42,358 bases of DNA from Acidimicrobiales bacterium MED-G01 (GCA_002457435.1 NTLA01000017.1:1-42358), one strand, 5' to 3'. Positions 1-8,203 are shown, numbered from the stretch's first letter. The notes: generated by a model from the sequence alone, not told the origin. Translations and numbers: made by a program.

Positions 1-75
1 ACCATGATGACCATGATGACCATGATGACCATGATGACCATGATGACCATGATGACCATGATGACCATGATGACC
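1..75. repeat. 9-bp tandem repeat, eight copies
   Basis: The unit ACCATGATG is repeated eight times without a mismatch at 1-72 and then breaks down after ACC. The array may begin before the window. Because the unit is a multiple of three, copy-number change by slippage would lengthen or shorten the encoded His-Asp-Asp tail without a frameshift. Confidence 0.97.
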
Positions 76-80
76 ATTGA
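1..80 (+). CDS. C-terminal end of an upstream gene, His-Asp-Asp repeat tail (partial)
   Basis: The reading frame open at the left edge encodes eight consecutive His-Asp-Asp triplets, then His and a TGA stop at 78-80, 15 bases before the metal-transport permease at 96. In zinc/manganese ABC transporters the ATPase gene usually lies directly upstream of the permease, and His/Asp-rich tails that bind metal are common in such proteins. I therefore infer that this is the end of the ATP-binding subunit. None of its catalytic motifs lie in the window, so the assignment rests on context. A second forward frame (Thr-Met-Met repeats, stop at 91-93) is also open but gives no sensible protein. Confidence 0.55.
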   Translation, partial: HDDHDDHDDHDDHDDHDDHDDHDDH

Positions 81-95
81 TACCTTGATCTAAGA

Positions 96-941
96 ATGGA
101 TTTCGTAACGGAGGCTTTTGAGCCGGCCTTTATGCAGCGGGCGTTGCTAGGAAGCCTGCTTGCTGTAGTGGCAACCTCGTTGGTTGGCACGTGGGTAGTT
201 CTGCGCGGCCTCGCGTTTCTGGGTGACGCTCTGGCCCACGGAGTTATTCCAGGAATCGCCGTGGCCCTTCTTTGGGGTTTCAATCCTTTGATCGGAGCAT
301 TCATAGCTGCAATCGTGATGAGCGGGCTCGTAACTTTCGTTTCCAATAGAACGGTCATGCGAGACGACACGGCAATCGGCTTGTTGTTCGTGGGAATGCT
401 CTCTCTAGGCGTGGTGATTGTCTCACGGGCAGGGTCATTTGCAACTGATGTCACGTCAATACTCTTTGGTGACGCGCTGGGAGTGTCAGACGCTGATATC
501 AGGAATCAATTTATCGCCGCCGCTTTCGTCGCTATTTGCACCGTCTTGCTTTATCGACCATTTCTTGCTTTGACTTTCAACGAGATCAAAGCTGAAACCC
601 TTGGCATGCGACCAAAGTTGGCCCAGGCCGCCCTACTAGCGCTTTTGGCGCTCAGCATTGTCGTGAGTTTCCAGACGATCGGCACTCTTCTCGTCTTTGG
701 ACTTGTTGTTGCTCCCCCAGCAACGGCCGCTCTTCTGGTCAGCCGAGTGACAATGATTATGTTGGTCTCGATGCTTTTAGGAGCATTAGCGGTATTCGCG
801 GGTCTTTTGCTGAGTTTCCATTATGGAACGGCGGGCGGAGCAACTATTGCGGGGCTCTCCGTCCTAGAGTTTTTCTTGGTTCTCCTTGGGCGTTCGATCA
901 CCAATTTTTTGAGGCCGCGCAGTAAGAGCTCTCTCAAATAA
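96..941 (+). CDS. Metal ABC transporter permease (ABC-3 / ZnuB-MntB family)
   Basis: This 281-residue integral membrane protein is a permease of the ABC-3 family, which imports Zn2+, Mn2+ or Fe2+ together with an ATPase and a binding lipoprotein. About eight hydrophobic segments span the whole length. The N-terminal stretch V-V-L-R-G-L-A-F-L-G-D-A-L-A-H-G is the family signature. The segment around residues 190-215, F-Q-T-I-G-T-L-L-V then A-P-P-A-T-A, is equally typical. The ATG at 96 follows the TGA of the preceding partial gene by 15 bases, so the two are probably co-transcribed. The metal cannot be told from sequence. No Fur/Zur-type site can be judged because the operon promoter lies outside the window. 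Confidence 0.92.
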   Translation: MDFVTEAFEPAFMQRALLGSLLAVVATSLVGTWVVLRGLAFLGDALAHGVIPGIAVALLWGFNPLIGAFIAAIVMSGLVTFVSNRTVMRDDTAIGLLFVGMLSLGVVIVSRAGSFATDVTSILFGDALGVSDADIRNQFIAAAFVAICTVLLYRPFLALTFNEIKAETLGMRPKLAQAALLALLALSIVVSFQTIGTLLVFGLVVAPPATAALLVSRVTMIMLVSMLLGALAVFAGLLLSFHYGTAGGATIAGLSVLEFFLVLLGRSITNFLRPRSKSSLK

Positions 942-1118
942 TCCGGGTGTCTCTCTTGAGACTGGGCCCTTCACATCGTTGGCTTCACAAAAGTAAGACC
1001 TGCTCATGTCGTTCAATCTCATGTGCCGTATCGCCCACCCTCTAAGGTATGAACGCTTCGGCTTGCGGTGCCGGGTTCGTTTGGAACCGGCGTAACTGAG
1101 GCAGAGGGAGGTAGTGCT

Positions 1119-2144
1119 GTGGCGGAAGATAAATCAGGAAAAGCCCATGCTCAATGGATTTCGAGAGTGGTCGAAGACGCCCTGGAACCTGAACTTCCCA
1201 TTTTGGACCCCCATCATCACTTGTGGCTTGACGAGGGTCATACCGGATGGCCGTACACGCTCGATGACTTACACGCGGACACCGGGAGCGGCCACAACGT
1301 CGTGGGCACCGTGTTTCTCGAATGCCACGCCGAGTATCGAAAAGACGGCCCAGTCCACCTCCGACCGGTAGGGGAGACTGAGTTCGTCATCGACCTTGCT
1401 GAGGAAAGCGCTGTATCAGGTGGCGCGGAGATCAAGGCGATTCAAGGCAACGCAGATGTTTCATTAGGAGCCGCTGTCGAGGAAGTTCTGGAGGCTCACG
1501 AAACGGCCGGAAGGGGACGCTTTCGTGGAGTTCGATACATCACGGCTCAGGATGATCATCCGCCTTTAGCAATGGGCAGGAGCGCTTCCATGAATGACCC
1601 GTCGTACCTTGACGGGGTTCGGCGCGTCGGTGAGTTGGGCTACACCTATGACGCGATGGTGTATCACCCACAGTTATCGGAGATCGTTGATGTAGCCCGC
1701 GCATGTCCAGATACACCCATCGTCCTTGATCATCTGGGTGGGATTCTGGGAACGGGTCCTTACAAGGATCAACGACCAGAAATTCTTGAATACTGGAAAG
1801 CCCAAATGGCCGATCTTGCGTCTTGTGGAAACGTCTTCTTGAAACTGGGTGGTATCGGAATGCCGATGATGGGGTTTCGATGGGACAAGCGCGACCGCCC
1901 TGCAAGTTCGGTGGAACTAGCCGACGCGTGGAGCAGTCCAATCCAGTATGCGATTGAGGTCTTCGGGGCAGATCGCTGCATGTTCGAATCTAATTTCCCT
2001 GTCGATAAGCGCGGCGCTGGTTACGTACCGTTGTGGAACAGTTTCAAACTCATAGCGGCGGGTTGTTCGAATGATGAGAAGCGAGACTTGTTCCACGACA
2101 CGGCGGCCCGGGCGTACCAACTACCGCTAGTTGGACAAGCTTGA
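1119..2144 (+). CDS. Amidohydrolase family 2 (TIM-barrel metal-dependent hydrolase)
   Basis: The 341-residue protein belongs to the amidohydrolase_2 family, which includes lactonases such as 2-pyrone-4,6-dicarboxylate lactonase and decarboxylases of aromatic acids. Visible metal-site motifs are D-P-H-H-H-L-W near residues 30-36, a central L-D-H-L-G-G, and S-N-F-P-V-D-K near residue 290, which carries the conserved Asp. The reading frame extends upstream to a GTG at 1068. I chose the GTG at 1119 because an AGGGAGG ribosome site lies just ahead of it and the protein then starts near the barrel. It ends at a long inverted repeat facing the fasciclin gene. The substrate is unknown; hydrolysis of a lactone or amide ring is likely, from family knowledge. 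Confidence 0.88.
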   Translation: MAEDKSGKAHAQWISRVVEDALEPELPILDPHHHLWLDEGHTGWPYTLDDLHADTGSGHNVVGTVFLECHAEYRKDGPVHLRPVGETEFVIDLAEESAVSGGAEIKAIQGNADVSLGAAVEEVLEAHETAGRGRFRGVRYITAQDDHPPLAMGRSASMNDPSYLDGVRRVGELGYTYDAMVYHPQLSEIVDVARACPDTPIVLDHLGGILGTGPYKDQRPEILEYWKAQMADLASCGNVFLKLGGIGMPMMGFRWDKRDRPASSVELADAWSSPIQYAIEVFGADRCMFESNFPVDKRGAGYVPLWNSFKLIAAGCSNDEKRDLFHDTAARAYQLPLVGQA

Positions 2145-2155
2145 TGCGGACCGCA

Positions 2156-2193
2156 TTCACTCAAGGCCGCATGAATCTGCGGCCTTGAGTGAA
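2156..2193. terminator. Bidirectional terminator-like hairpin
   Basis: A perfect 15-bp inverted repeat (TTCACTCAAGGCCGC at 2156-2170 and its complement at 2179-2193) flanks an 8-base loop. It starts 12 bases after the amidohydrolase stop and lies 67 bases beyond the end of the convergent fasciclin gene. No T-tract follows on either strand, so it is either a strong transcript-end stem or an intrinsic terminator lacking the usual U-run. Confidence 0.6.
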
Positions 2194-2260
2194 GAGAACC
2201 TAATGACCCGGTCGTGCATGTCTCGATAGGTCACTAGTTACCTGGCGCAACTAGGTGGGT

Positions 2261-2797
2261 TTACGGGAGTAGTACTTCGTTGATTACGTGTATTACTCCG
2301 TTGGAGGCCTCAATGTCGGCTGTGACGACATTTGCAGAGTTGATTGAGACTGTCCCCATGTCTTCGTTGACGGTGACCTCTGCGCCGTTAACAGTTGCAA
2401 CGTTCAGGTCGCTGGCACCTATGAGATCTGAACTCATTACTTTGCCTGGAATTACGTGGTACGTGAGCACAGCGGTGAGGGTCTCGGTGTCCGCCAGAAG
2501 TTGTTCAGCCGTCAGTCCGAGGGCTGCCAAGGCATTAGCGAATGCTTCTTCTGTGGGAGCGAATACTGTGAATGGGCCGTCACCCTGCAAGGTCTCGACC
2601 AATCCAGCTGCCTGGACCGCTGCCACGAGAGTGGGGAATTGGCCCGCTGAAACTGCTACATCGATGATGTCGCCAGCTACCTCTTCACTCGCCACATCCT
2701 CTTCGGGTGGCGCAGCGTCCTGCGTGTCGCTGCCGCAGCTGGCCAGCAGCAAAACAGCCACAACTAGGCCTGTCAAAGCAGTTTTAAACGATTTCAT
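2261..2797 (-). CDS. Fasciclin-domain lipoprotein
   Basis: The 178-residue protein has a lipoprotein signal peptide: K near the N-terminus, a hydrophobic stretch, and lipobox L-A-S-C with C21. After a short acidic linker (residues 25-45) comes a single fasciclin (FAS1) domain to the C-terminus. Its H1 motif G-P-F-T-V-F-A-P-T and H2 motif N-G-V-I-H-V-I-N are clear. FAS1 domains act in adhesion or extracellular ligand binding; the ligand is unknown. I chose the ATG at 2797 because GGAGGA lies 4 bases upstream and the signal peptide begins there. The frame is open to 2854, but the extra 19 residues would hide the signal peptide. A 28-bp palindrome overlaps the ribosome site. Confidence 0.9.
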   Translation of the reverse strand: MKSFKTALTGLVVAVLLLASCGSDTQDAAPPEEDVASEEVAGDIIDVAVSAGQFPTLVAAVQAAGLVETLQGDGPFTVFAPTEEAFANALAALGLTAEQLLADTETLTAVLTYHVIPGKVMSSDLIGASDLNVATVNGAEVTVNEDMGTVSINSANVVTADIEASNGVIHVINEVLLP

Positions 2798-2804
2798 GAT
2801 TCCT

Positions 2805-2832
2805 CCATAGTATTTAGTACTAAATACTATGG
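2805..2832. promoter_or_regulatory. 28-bp perfect palindrome over the ribosome site of the fasciclin gene
   Basis: The segment from 2805 to 2832 is identical to its reverse complement, centred between 2818 and 2819, with half-site CCATAGTATTTAGT. Its last two bases are the first GG of the GGAGGA ribosome site for the gene starting at 2797. It could be an operator for a dimeric repressor placed over the transcript start. Alternatively it forms an mRNA hairpin that partly covers the ribosome site. I cannot name a regulator family with confidence. Confidence 0.65.
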
Positions 2833-3037
2833 GAGAAGCGATCTGATACCTCACTACATTTTGATAAACCCCGAGTGATCAGCTTTAGCCTCGGTTGGGT
2901 TGAAAGGAACTACCCTCGCTAGCCGCCCGTCGCGGGGAATTCTGGTCAAATAAATATCAGGGGTTGCAGCTACGTTGTCTTGACAATTCGCATTGGCCAG
3001 TGAGGATTATTGCCGGTCCACAGGCGTCAGATCTGAT

Positions 3038-4372
3038 CTATGTTGACGTGACTGCGAACCCTTGCTCGTCCCAGGCCTCGGTGCCACCTGTAATGCTTCG
3101 AACGTTTTGGTAGCCGAGACTGTTAAGAAATAAGACCCCGGACAGTGAAAGGTTCCCGCGTTCGCACACGCTGAGCAGTGGCGCGTCGCGATTCTCCGGA
3201 AGAAACGGGGCAAGTTCGGCGAGGTCATTAAGGGGCATATTGATTGCCCCGGGAATGTGTCGCTGACGGTGGGCGTCGGGTTCGCGCACGTCAATCACCA
3301 GGGGCCTGTGTTGTTGCCAGAAGTCGTGAGCAGCGTCTACATCCACTGTCAGATTGGAGTTGATTCTTGCGTTTTCGATCATCGAATCCAGCAACTGCTC
3401 GCGTTTGGTGCCCGAGGCGGGTGCTGTTCCAAGCCCGGCAACGTTGCTGAGAACTGACGACGCGTACTTGAAGATGCTGTCCGGGAAAATCACCACTACA
3501 ACGTTGCCTGGTTCGTCTGGTACCGACGCCAAGGCCCCAGCTAGCGCCATACCCGAACTCGGCCCCGCGATGAGACTCTCTTCTTGGTTGATTCGCTGGC
3601 ACATCTCGAATGCCAGCTTGTTCTCAACCTCGACTAGTCCGTCGTATTTGTCTGGTGTGAAGAATTCGGTCTGACTCAGTTGGGTGAGGCTGCGCACCCC
3701 GGGAATGTCGTGACCTGCGGGCGGGTGCACGCCGATTATCTGCACATCAGGTTCCTGCTCTTTCAAGAAGCTTCCCGAACCATTGATGGTCCCACAAGTA
3801 CCTAGACCTGCAACGAAGTGGGTTACAAGACCGGCAGTTTGATGCCAAACCTCGGGCCCGGTGGTGCGATAGTGCGCATCTGGGTTGGCTCCATTCGCGT
3901 ACTGGTTCAACATTTCGAATTCTGGCTGGTTCCCGATTTCGTCAGCCCTCGCAATGGCACCTTCGGGTGCCCCTGGAGCTGGACATAGAGTGTCTTCGAG
4001 CTCGATAACATCGACCCCCGCTAGACGCAGAATCGTGCGCTTCTCTACCGGGATCTGGTTCGACAGGGGAGTGGTCAGCGAATAACCCTTAGCGTTGGAG
4101 ACCATCGCGAGAGCGAGACCCGTGTTGCCTGAGGTCGGTTCGACCAGTTTCTGGGCTGAACCTATCCGTCCGGATTCTTCGGCATCACGCACCATGTTCG
4201 AAGCGACTCGGTCTTTGACAGCGCCAAAGGGGTTGTACCACTCGAGCTTGGCGTACACCTCGGTGTGTTCAAAGGGAACTAGACGCGACAATCGGACCAA
4301 TGGGGTTGGATTATCGACGTCTGAAAGTAAATCAAGAACTGAGTCGTAAACGCGACGCGAGCTGTCATGCAC
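3038..4372 (-). CDS. Cysteine synthase-type PLP enzyme fused to a rhodanese domain
   Basis: The 444-residue protein has two domains. Residues 10 to about 315 are a fold-type II PLP enzyme of the cysteine synthase/cystathionine beta-synthase group: the PLP lysine is K53 in N-P-F-G-A-V-K-D-R, P-T-S-G-N-T-G (79-85) is the substrate loop, and G-L-G-T-C-G-T (189-195) is the phosphate cup. Residues 343-440 are a rhodanese domain with the persulfide-carrying cysteine at C403 (C-E-R-G-N-L-S). Fusion suggests sulfur is passed between a persulfide and cysteine or a related amino acid. I chose GTG at 4372 because GGAGG lies 8 bases upstream; the TTG at 4378 is too close to it. Which amino-acid acceptor is used is unknown. 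Confidence 0.88.
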   Translation of the reverse strand: MHDSSRRVYDSVLDLLSDVDNPTPLVRLSRLVPFEHTEVYAKLEWYNPFGAVKDRVASNMVRDAEESGRIGSAQKLVEPTSGNTGLALAMVSNAKGYSLTTPLSNQIPVEKRTILRLAGVDVIELEDTLCPAPGAPEGAIARADEIGNQPEFEMLNQYANGANPDAHYRTTGPEVWHQTAGLVTHFVAGLGTCGTINGSGSFLKEQEPDVQIIGVHPPAGHDIPGVRSLTQLSQTEFFTPDKYDGLVEVENKLAFEMCQRINQEESLIAGPSSGMALAGALASVPDEPGNVVVVIFPDSIFKYASSVLSNVAGLGTAPASGTKREQLLDSMIENARINSNLTVDVDAAHDFWQQHRPLVIDVREPDAHRQRHIPGAINMPLNDLAELAPFLPENRDAPLLSVCERGNLSLSGVLFLNSLGYQNVRSITGGTEAWDEQGFAVTST

Positions 4373-4681
4373 GTTCAATACCTCCGTTTATCCAGATGCA
4401 AAAGACCTACATACGAACGGTCCCTCTTTCGGTCACTGTAGCCAGAATTAAATTTTAACAGCCGCGTCTTTTGCAAAAAAGATGCACACTGCCAAGGAAA
4501 GCACGTTAATTGCCTAGTTTATGCTCTAAATAACTTATTTCTTAGAATAATTTTGTTCGCGATAGTGCCGATCGGTTTTGTGAAACGGATGAGGTGGCTA
4601 GGCCACGCCCTCTCACTGTTCAGGTCTCTAGGAAGTCTCGACGAAGCCGTGCTCGCGTGGGTATTCGTGTTGCAGCCCCGC
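4373..4681. other. 309-bp non-coding stretch
   Basis: This gap lies upstream of the PLP-rhodanese gene and downstream of the flavin oxidoreductase, both on the minus strand. It holds the ribosome site of the former (about 4381-4386) and an AT-rich core at 4440-4560, the likely promoter region. An imperfect inverted repeat lies at 4464-4485, and a weak 5-bp stem (GTGGC/GCCAC, 4594-4606) may mark the end of the oxidoreductase transcript. I see no convincing gene here. Confidence 0.6.
4464..4485. repeat. Imperfect inverted repeat in the upstream region of the PLP-rhodanese gene
   Basis: GCGTCTTTT at 4464-4472 pairs with AAAAGATGC at 4477-4485 (one G-T pair) around the loop GCAA. It lies about 90 bases upstream of the start at 4372. 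It may be a regulator site or a weak terminator; no function is shown. Confidence 0.35.
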
Positions 4682-5620
4682 TTAGGCAAGGAGTTCGTCG
4701 CGTCGCCTGGCAAGAATCTGCTGGATGGAGTCGTGATCTCCGACACAGCGGATCACTAGATGCTGGGCGCCACCCTTTACGAAGGCGCGAATGAAATCGA
4801 TTACTTGGTCTTCGGTACCGCCTTTGCACGCTTGGAATTTTCGCATAGCGGGTGCGGGGGCGCTGTAGTAATCCTCGAGGTATGTGTCGATGGCTGCCTC
4901 GGCGTCGACGCTATCGTCCATAATCGACACGGTCAGGTAGATCGCTGTGGTGAGGTCTTCAAGGTTGCGACCCGCTGCAGTGGCTGCTGCCCGAAACTCT
5001 TCATTTCGTTGAGAAAAGGTTGCTGCATCTGGACCGATGGGGAACCAACCGTCGTGGTGTCTGGCGGTGCGTTCAATACCAGCGCTGACTGTCGCCGCGC
5101 TCCAGATCGGTGGACCACCTTTGCGATATGGGACTGGAGCGAGCGTGGCTGCGTCGACTGGCCAACGTCCGTCCCACGAGACCGGTTTACCGCTCCACAG
5201 GGCGCGACACAGCCTGATCCCTTCCATGTACCGCCCCACCCGACGTTCGAACGGAACTCCGGCGGCGGCGAACTCATGGCGCACAGCGGGCGTATCAGGA
5301 GCGATTCCGGCGCCAACGATCAACCGTCCTTCGGAGATCTGGTCAACGGTCGCAAGTTGTTGGGCCAGCACGACCGGGTTACGTAGCGCTGGAAGCAAGA
5401 CGGCTGTGCCTACCTCAACGTTGGGCACAGCGCCAGCCACGCCGGCGAGGAGGGTGATCGGATCGTGTCGTGGACGGGCCAACAGTGAATCGCCTGCCCA
5501 AATTGAGTCAAAGCCGAGGTCAGCAGCTTGCTTTGCCGCATCGATCATCGGACGAACTGAGGGGCTTGACTGCATGATCTTCTCGCGTGTGGGCAATAAA
5601 TATCCGAGCTTCACTGTCAT
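4682..5620 (-). CDS. LLM-class flavin-dependent oxidoreductase (luciferase-like)
   Basis: The 312-residue protein is a luciferase-like monooxygenase of the F420- or FMN-dependent type. It has the N-terminal strand V-K-L-G-Y-L-L-P, the G-F-D-S-I-W-A-G-D motif near residue 37, a central G-R-L-I-V-G-A-G-I-A-P segment, and a downstream E-R-R-V-G-R-Y-M-E-G-I helix. The whole barrel is present and the length is normal. The ATG at 5620 has GGGAGA upstream and begins at the first barrel strand; the frame is open to 5695 but the extension has no family resemblance. An SDR gene lies upstream on the same strand with a 151-bp gap, so co-transcription is possible. Cofactor and substrate cannot be told from the sequence. 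Confidence 0.87.
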   Translation of the reverse strand: MTVKLGYLLPTREKIMQSSPSVRPMIDAAKQAADLGFDSIWAGDSLLARPRHDPITLLAGVAGAVPNVEVGTAVLLPALRNPVVLAQQLATVDQISEGRLIVGAGIAPDTPAVRHEFAAAGVPFERRVGRYMEGIRLCRALWSGKPVSWDGRWPVDAATLAPVPYRKGGPPIWSAATVSAGIERTARHHDGWFPIGPDAATFSQRNEEFRAAATAAGRNLEDLTTAIYLTVSIMDDSVDAEAAIDTYLEDYYSAPAPAMRKFQACKGGTEDQVIDFIRAFVKGGAQHLVIRCVGDHDSIQQILARRRDELLA

Positions 5621-5771
5621 GGTCTGATTCTCCCAGATGAATATGGTGACTGCATAGCCTGCCCCGGTTCTCAGCGTGAGTTCTGTGTTGCCCATCCCTG
5701 AACGGCGGAGATCGTTGACCCATCGCTGCTTGGTGACAATTTAGAGAGATGCCACCGATACTTGTCGCGAC

Positions 5772-6641
5772 CTAATTACCGGTGACGTCCGTGTCCATGC
5801 GTCCGGTAGTGGGCAAGCCACGCTGTTCGATCGCCCGATGTCGCGCCGTGATCGATTCAATGATGTTGGGGTCGGTAAAAATATAAAACTCGTCGTTGAT
5901 TACTGCACTGTGAACAATTTCGGCCACTTCGTGAGCTGGACGGCCCGACGCGATGACGTCCCACATAGCCGAGGTGACCGATTCGGTGTGTTCCGTCACC
6001 ACAGGTGTGGGCACTGTTTGGAAACGTTCGGGGCGGTGAGCCTCATCATGCATGATGTTTGTGGCCACTGCGCCGGGACACAATACTGAAACGCTGATAT
6101 CAGGGGCCCGTTGCGAGAAATCGTGGAATTGACACTCAGAGAGCGCGACCACTGCGTGTTTTGCTGCGTAATAGGCAGCGCTGATGACGGCTCCCGAGGT
6201 GAGCCCTGATTGGGAGGCGGTATTGACGATGTGACCGTCTCCATATGAAAGGAGATGCGGGACAAACGTGCGAATTCCGTGAATAACTCCCCAAAGATCG
6301 ACGTCGAGTACCCATTGCCAATCCTGGATGGTCAGTTCGTGCGGAGCGTGACCCGGAGGCCCAGCAACACCGGCATTGTTGCAGACCAGATGGGCTCGGT
6401 CGAAGTGATCAATGGTGAAGGCGAGCAGATCTTCGACTTCTGACGCTGCGGTGACATCGATAGGTAAACCCACTGCCGGTCCAACTTGGGAGATTTCGGT
6501 GATGGCGGCATCGAGTGCTACCTCATCGATGTCTGCGAGCACGACGTTCATCCCCGCTTCCGCCCACCGCTTCGCCATGGCTCTGCCAATACCGCTCCCC
6601 GCTCCTGTAACAACTGCAGTTTTTCCGGCCAAATCTTTCAC
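5772..6641 (-). CDS. Short-chain dehydrogenase/reductase
   Basis: The 289-residue enzyme is a classical SDR. It has T-G-A-G-S-G-I-G at residues 12-19 for the dinucleotide, D-I-D after strand 2 (38-40, suggesting NAD preference), N-N-A-G at 88-91, catalytic S143 and the Y157-x3-K161 pair. The C-terminal extension of about 40 residues beyond the usual 250 is rich in charged and polar residues. The ATG at 6641 starts the protein four residues before the first strand. The substrate is an unknown alcohol or ketone. The next gene on this strand is the luciferase-like oxidoreductase. Confidence 0.88.
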   Translation of the reverse strand: MKDLAGKTAVVTGAGSGIGRAMAKRWAEAGMNVVLADIDEVALDAAITEISQVGPAVGLPIDVTAASEVEDLLAFTIDHFDRAHLVCNNAGVAGPPGHAPHELTIQDWQWVLDVDLWGVIHGIRTFVPHLLSYGDGHIVNTASQSGLTSGAVISAAYYAAKHAVVALSECQFHDFSQRAPDISVSVLCPGAVATNIMHDEAHRPERFQTVPTPVVTEHTESVTSAMWDVIASGRPAHEVAEIVHSAVINDEFYIFTDPNIIESITARHRAIEQRGLPTTGRMDTDVTGN

Positions 6642-6835
6642 GACGTCCCCCTTAAGGTGGGATCAACAAATCGAAACCCGTGGCGCTAGGCACCCATGCG
6701 AAATCAGTGCGTCAGGCCTTTCCAGGCTGACCTCAACCCAGGCATATTCTTTCACTTGCACGAACCAACCGGTGCCAAGCCGACTCGGAGCTTTGAACTG
6801 CGATGATGCTGCAGGTCTTCCGTTAGGTTGTGGTC

Positions 6836-7525
6836 ATGAACAAACCAGTTGTGCTCGTTCACGGTGCCTGGCATGGGCCGTGGTGTTGGGAGCACGTGAC
6901 CCCCTACTTAGATGCAGCGAACATTCACTGGGTAGCACCGGACTTACCGAGCGTCGTAGATGCTTCCACGGGAGCAAACCAAACTGAAGACAACGCAGCG
7001 GTTCGAGATGCTCTTGACGGATTACCTGGAAGCGAGAACGCGATTTTGCTTGGTCATTCGCGAGGGGGCACGGTGATAACCGAAGCCGGAACTCATGACC
7101 GAGTCGGCCACCTGGTATATCTCACAGCTTTCCTTGGATTAGAGAATGAGGACACCACCCCATATAGATCCGACGATCTAAATCGGTGTTTAGAAGTTCA
7201 TGATGATGGAACTATCACCGTTAAACCCGAATTAGGGAAAGCAGTCTTTTATAACGAACATGATGAGCAGGACTTCGGGTGGGCGGCCAGGCAGTTACGT
7301 CCCCAAAGTTTGAAGCCGTTCGAGGGCAAATCAGAATTAGCTTGGCAAACGAAACCCTCAACGTATGTGGTTTGCCGTTACGACAATGCGTTACCGGTCG
7401 CTGGCCAACGCAAAATGGCTGCCCGAGCTACCCAGTCAATTGAATGGGACACAGACCATTCACCGTTTGTTTACCGCCCCGAACTTGTAGCGACGTTGCT
7501 CGTTGGTTTGAGTGTCAGCAGCTAG
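6836..7525 (+). CDS. Alpha/beta hydrolase, esterase-like
   Basis: The 229-residue protein is a compact alpha/beta hydrolase. The oxyanion-hole segment L-V-H-G-A-W-H-G is at 7-14, the nucleophile elbow G-H-S-R-G-G carries S75, and the likely acid and base are D183 (C-R-Y-D-N) and H208 (T-D-H-S-P-F). This layout is that of plant-esterase-like and EstC-like hydrolases. The ATG at 6836 was preferred over the GTG at 6830 because it begins with M-N-K-P-V-V-L-V-H-G, the normal family start; the two differ by only two residues. It converges on the FMN-binding protein at 7574. The ester or amide substrate is unknown. Confidence 0.85.
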   Translation: MNKPVVLVHGAWHGPWCWEHVTPYLDAANIHWVAPDLPSVVDASTGANQTEDNAAVRDALDGLPGSENAILLGHSRGGTVITEAGTHDRVGHLVYLTAFLGLENEDTTPYRSDDLNRCLEVHDDGTITVKPELGKAVFYNEHDEQDFGWAARQLRPQSLKPFEGKSELAWQTKPSTYVVCRYDNALPVAGQRKMAARATQSIEWDTDHSPFVYRPELVATLLVGLSVSS

Positions 7526-7573
7526 TTGTCTGTCGCAAAGTTGAAACCACTGGCTCCGCAGGTTGCCGCACAC

Positions 7574-8203
7574 CTAATAGAGCTCGTTGCCCTCTTGCCA
7601 CGATCCGAACCGTGCTTCCATTTGAGCCACGGTCTCATCGGAGATCGTTTGGTCGCCTAAACACTCCGCATAGCTGGCCAGACCATCAATATCGGGCCAG
7701 TCACCAGGGGACCATAACTTCGACCGGATTACCGATTTCCCGCAATGAAACATCACCTCACCGATCGTTACGACCAACGCGAGAATGGGTAGACGCCGAC
7801 CGATCGCCATTGCGGCCAACAGATCAGGATCAGTGACGATCTGGCCAGTACCGCTCACCCTCAACACTTCGCCCCTTCCCGGGACGACGAACATCAGACC
7901 GATCTGAGGCCGCTCCAACAAGTTGTGCAGAGTGTCGAGTCGGCGGTTACCAGGCCGATCAGGAATAGCCAACGTTTCATCGTCGAGGATTTGAACGAAT
8001 CCGGGAGGGTCACCCTTGGGTGACAAATCCATCTTCCCTAATGAGTCGACGCTGGATACAACGACGAACGGGCTTCGCTCGATCCATCTACGGCAGTGCC
8101 CGTCAAGAGATGACAACACTTTGGTTTCCTGAGCTGGCCGGGGAGGCGGAACCAAGCGACGAAGATCGTCCGCGGTTGTTATCAGATGTTGTGAATCGAT
8201 CAT
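7574..8203 (-). CDS. Pyridoxamine 5'-phosphate oxidase-type flavoprotein (MSMEG_1061-like)
   Basis: The 209-residue protein has the split-barrel FMN-binding fold of the PPOX family. Visible pieces are F-V-V-V-S-S-V-D near residues 46-53, a D-L-S-P-K-G-D-P-P-G-F loop, the I-P-D-R-P-G-N-R-R-L-D-T segment that contacts FMN phosphate, and the V-L-R-V-S-G-T-G strand. This arrangement matches the actinobacterial MSMEG_1061 group, whose members are flavin-dependent oxidoreductases of unknown substrate. A 26-bp gap separates its ATG from the stop of the interrupted small gene upstream (8229-8444), so the two may have formed one transcript. Confidence 0.85.
   Translation of the reverse strand: MIDSQHLITTADDLRRLVPPPRPAQETKVLSSLDGHCRRWIERSPFVVVSSVDSLGKMDLSPKGDPPGFVQILDDETLAIPDRPGNRRLDTLHNLLERPQIGLMFVVPGRGEVLRVSGTGQIVTDPDLLAAMAIGRRLPILALVVTIGEVMFHCGKSVIRSKLWSPGDWPDIDGLASYAECLGDQTISDETVAQMEARFGSWQEGNELY

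Noticed and set aside
1-93. Thr-Met-Met repeat protein in the alternative frame
   Set aside because: The frame is open, but such a tail is not sensible, whereas His-Asp-Asp fits a metal transporter gene upstream of the permease.
2280-2810. A 176-residue plus-strand frame opposite the fasciclin gene
   Set aside because: It is the shadow of the fasciclin gene, whose domain motifs and lipobox are on the minus strand.
4519-4759. Short frames in the gap near 4600
   Set aside because: They overlap the end of the flavin oxidoreductase gene or lack any ribosome site, and show no protein-like pattern.
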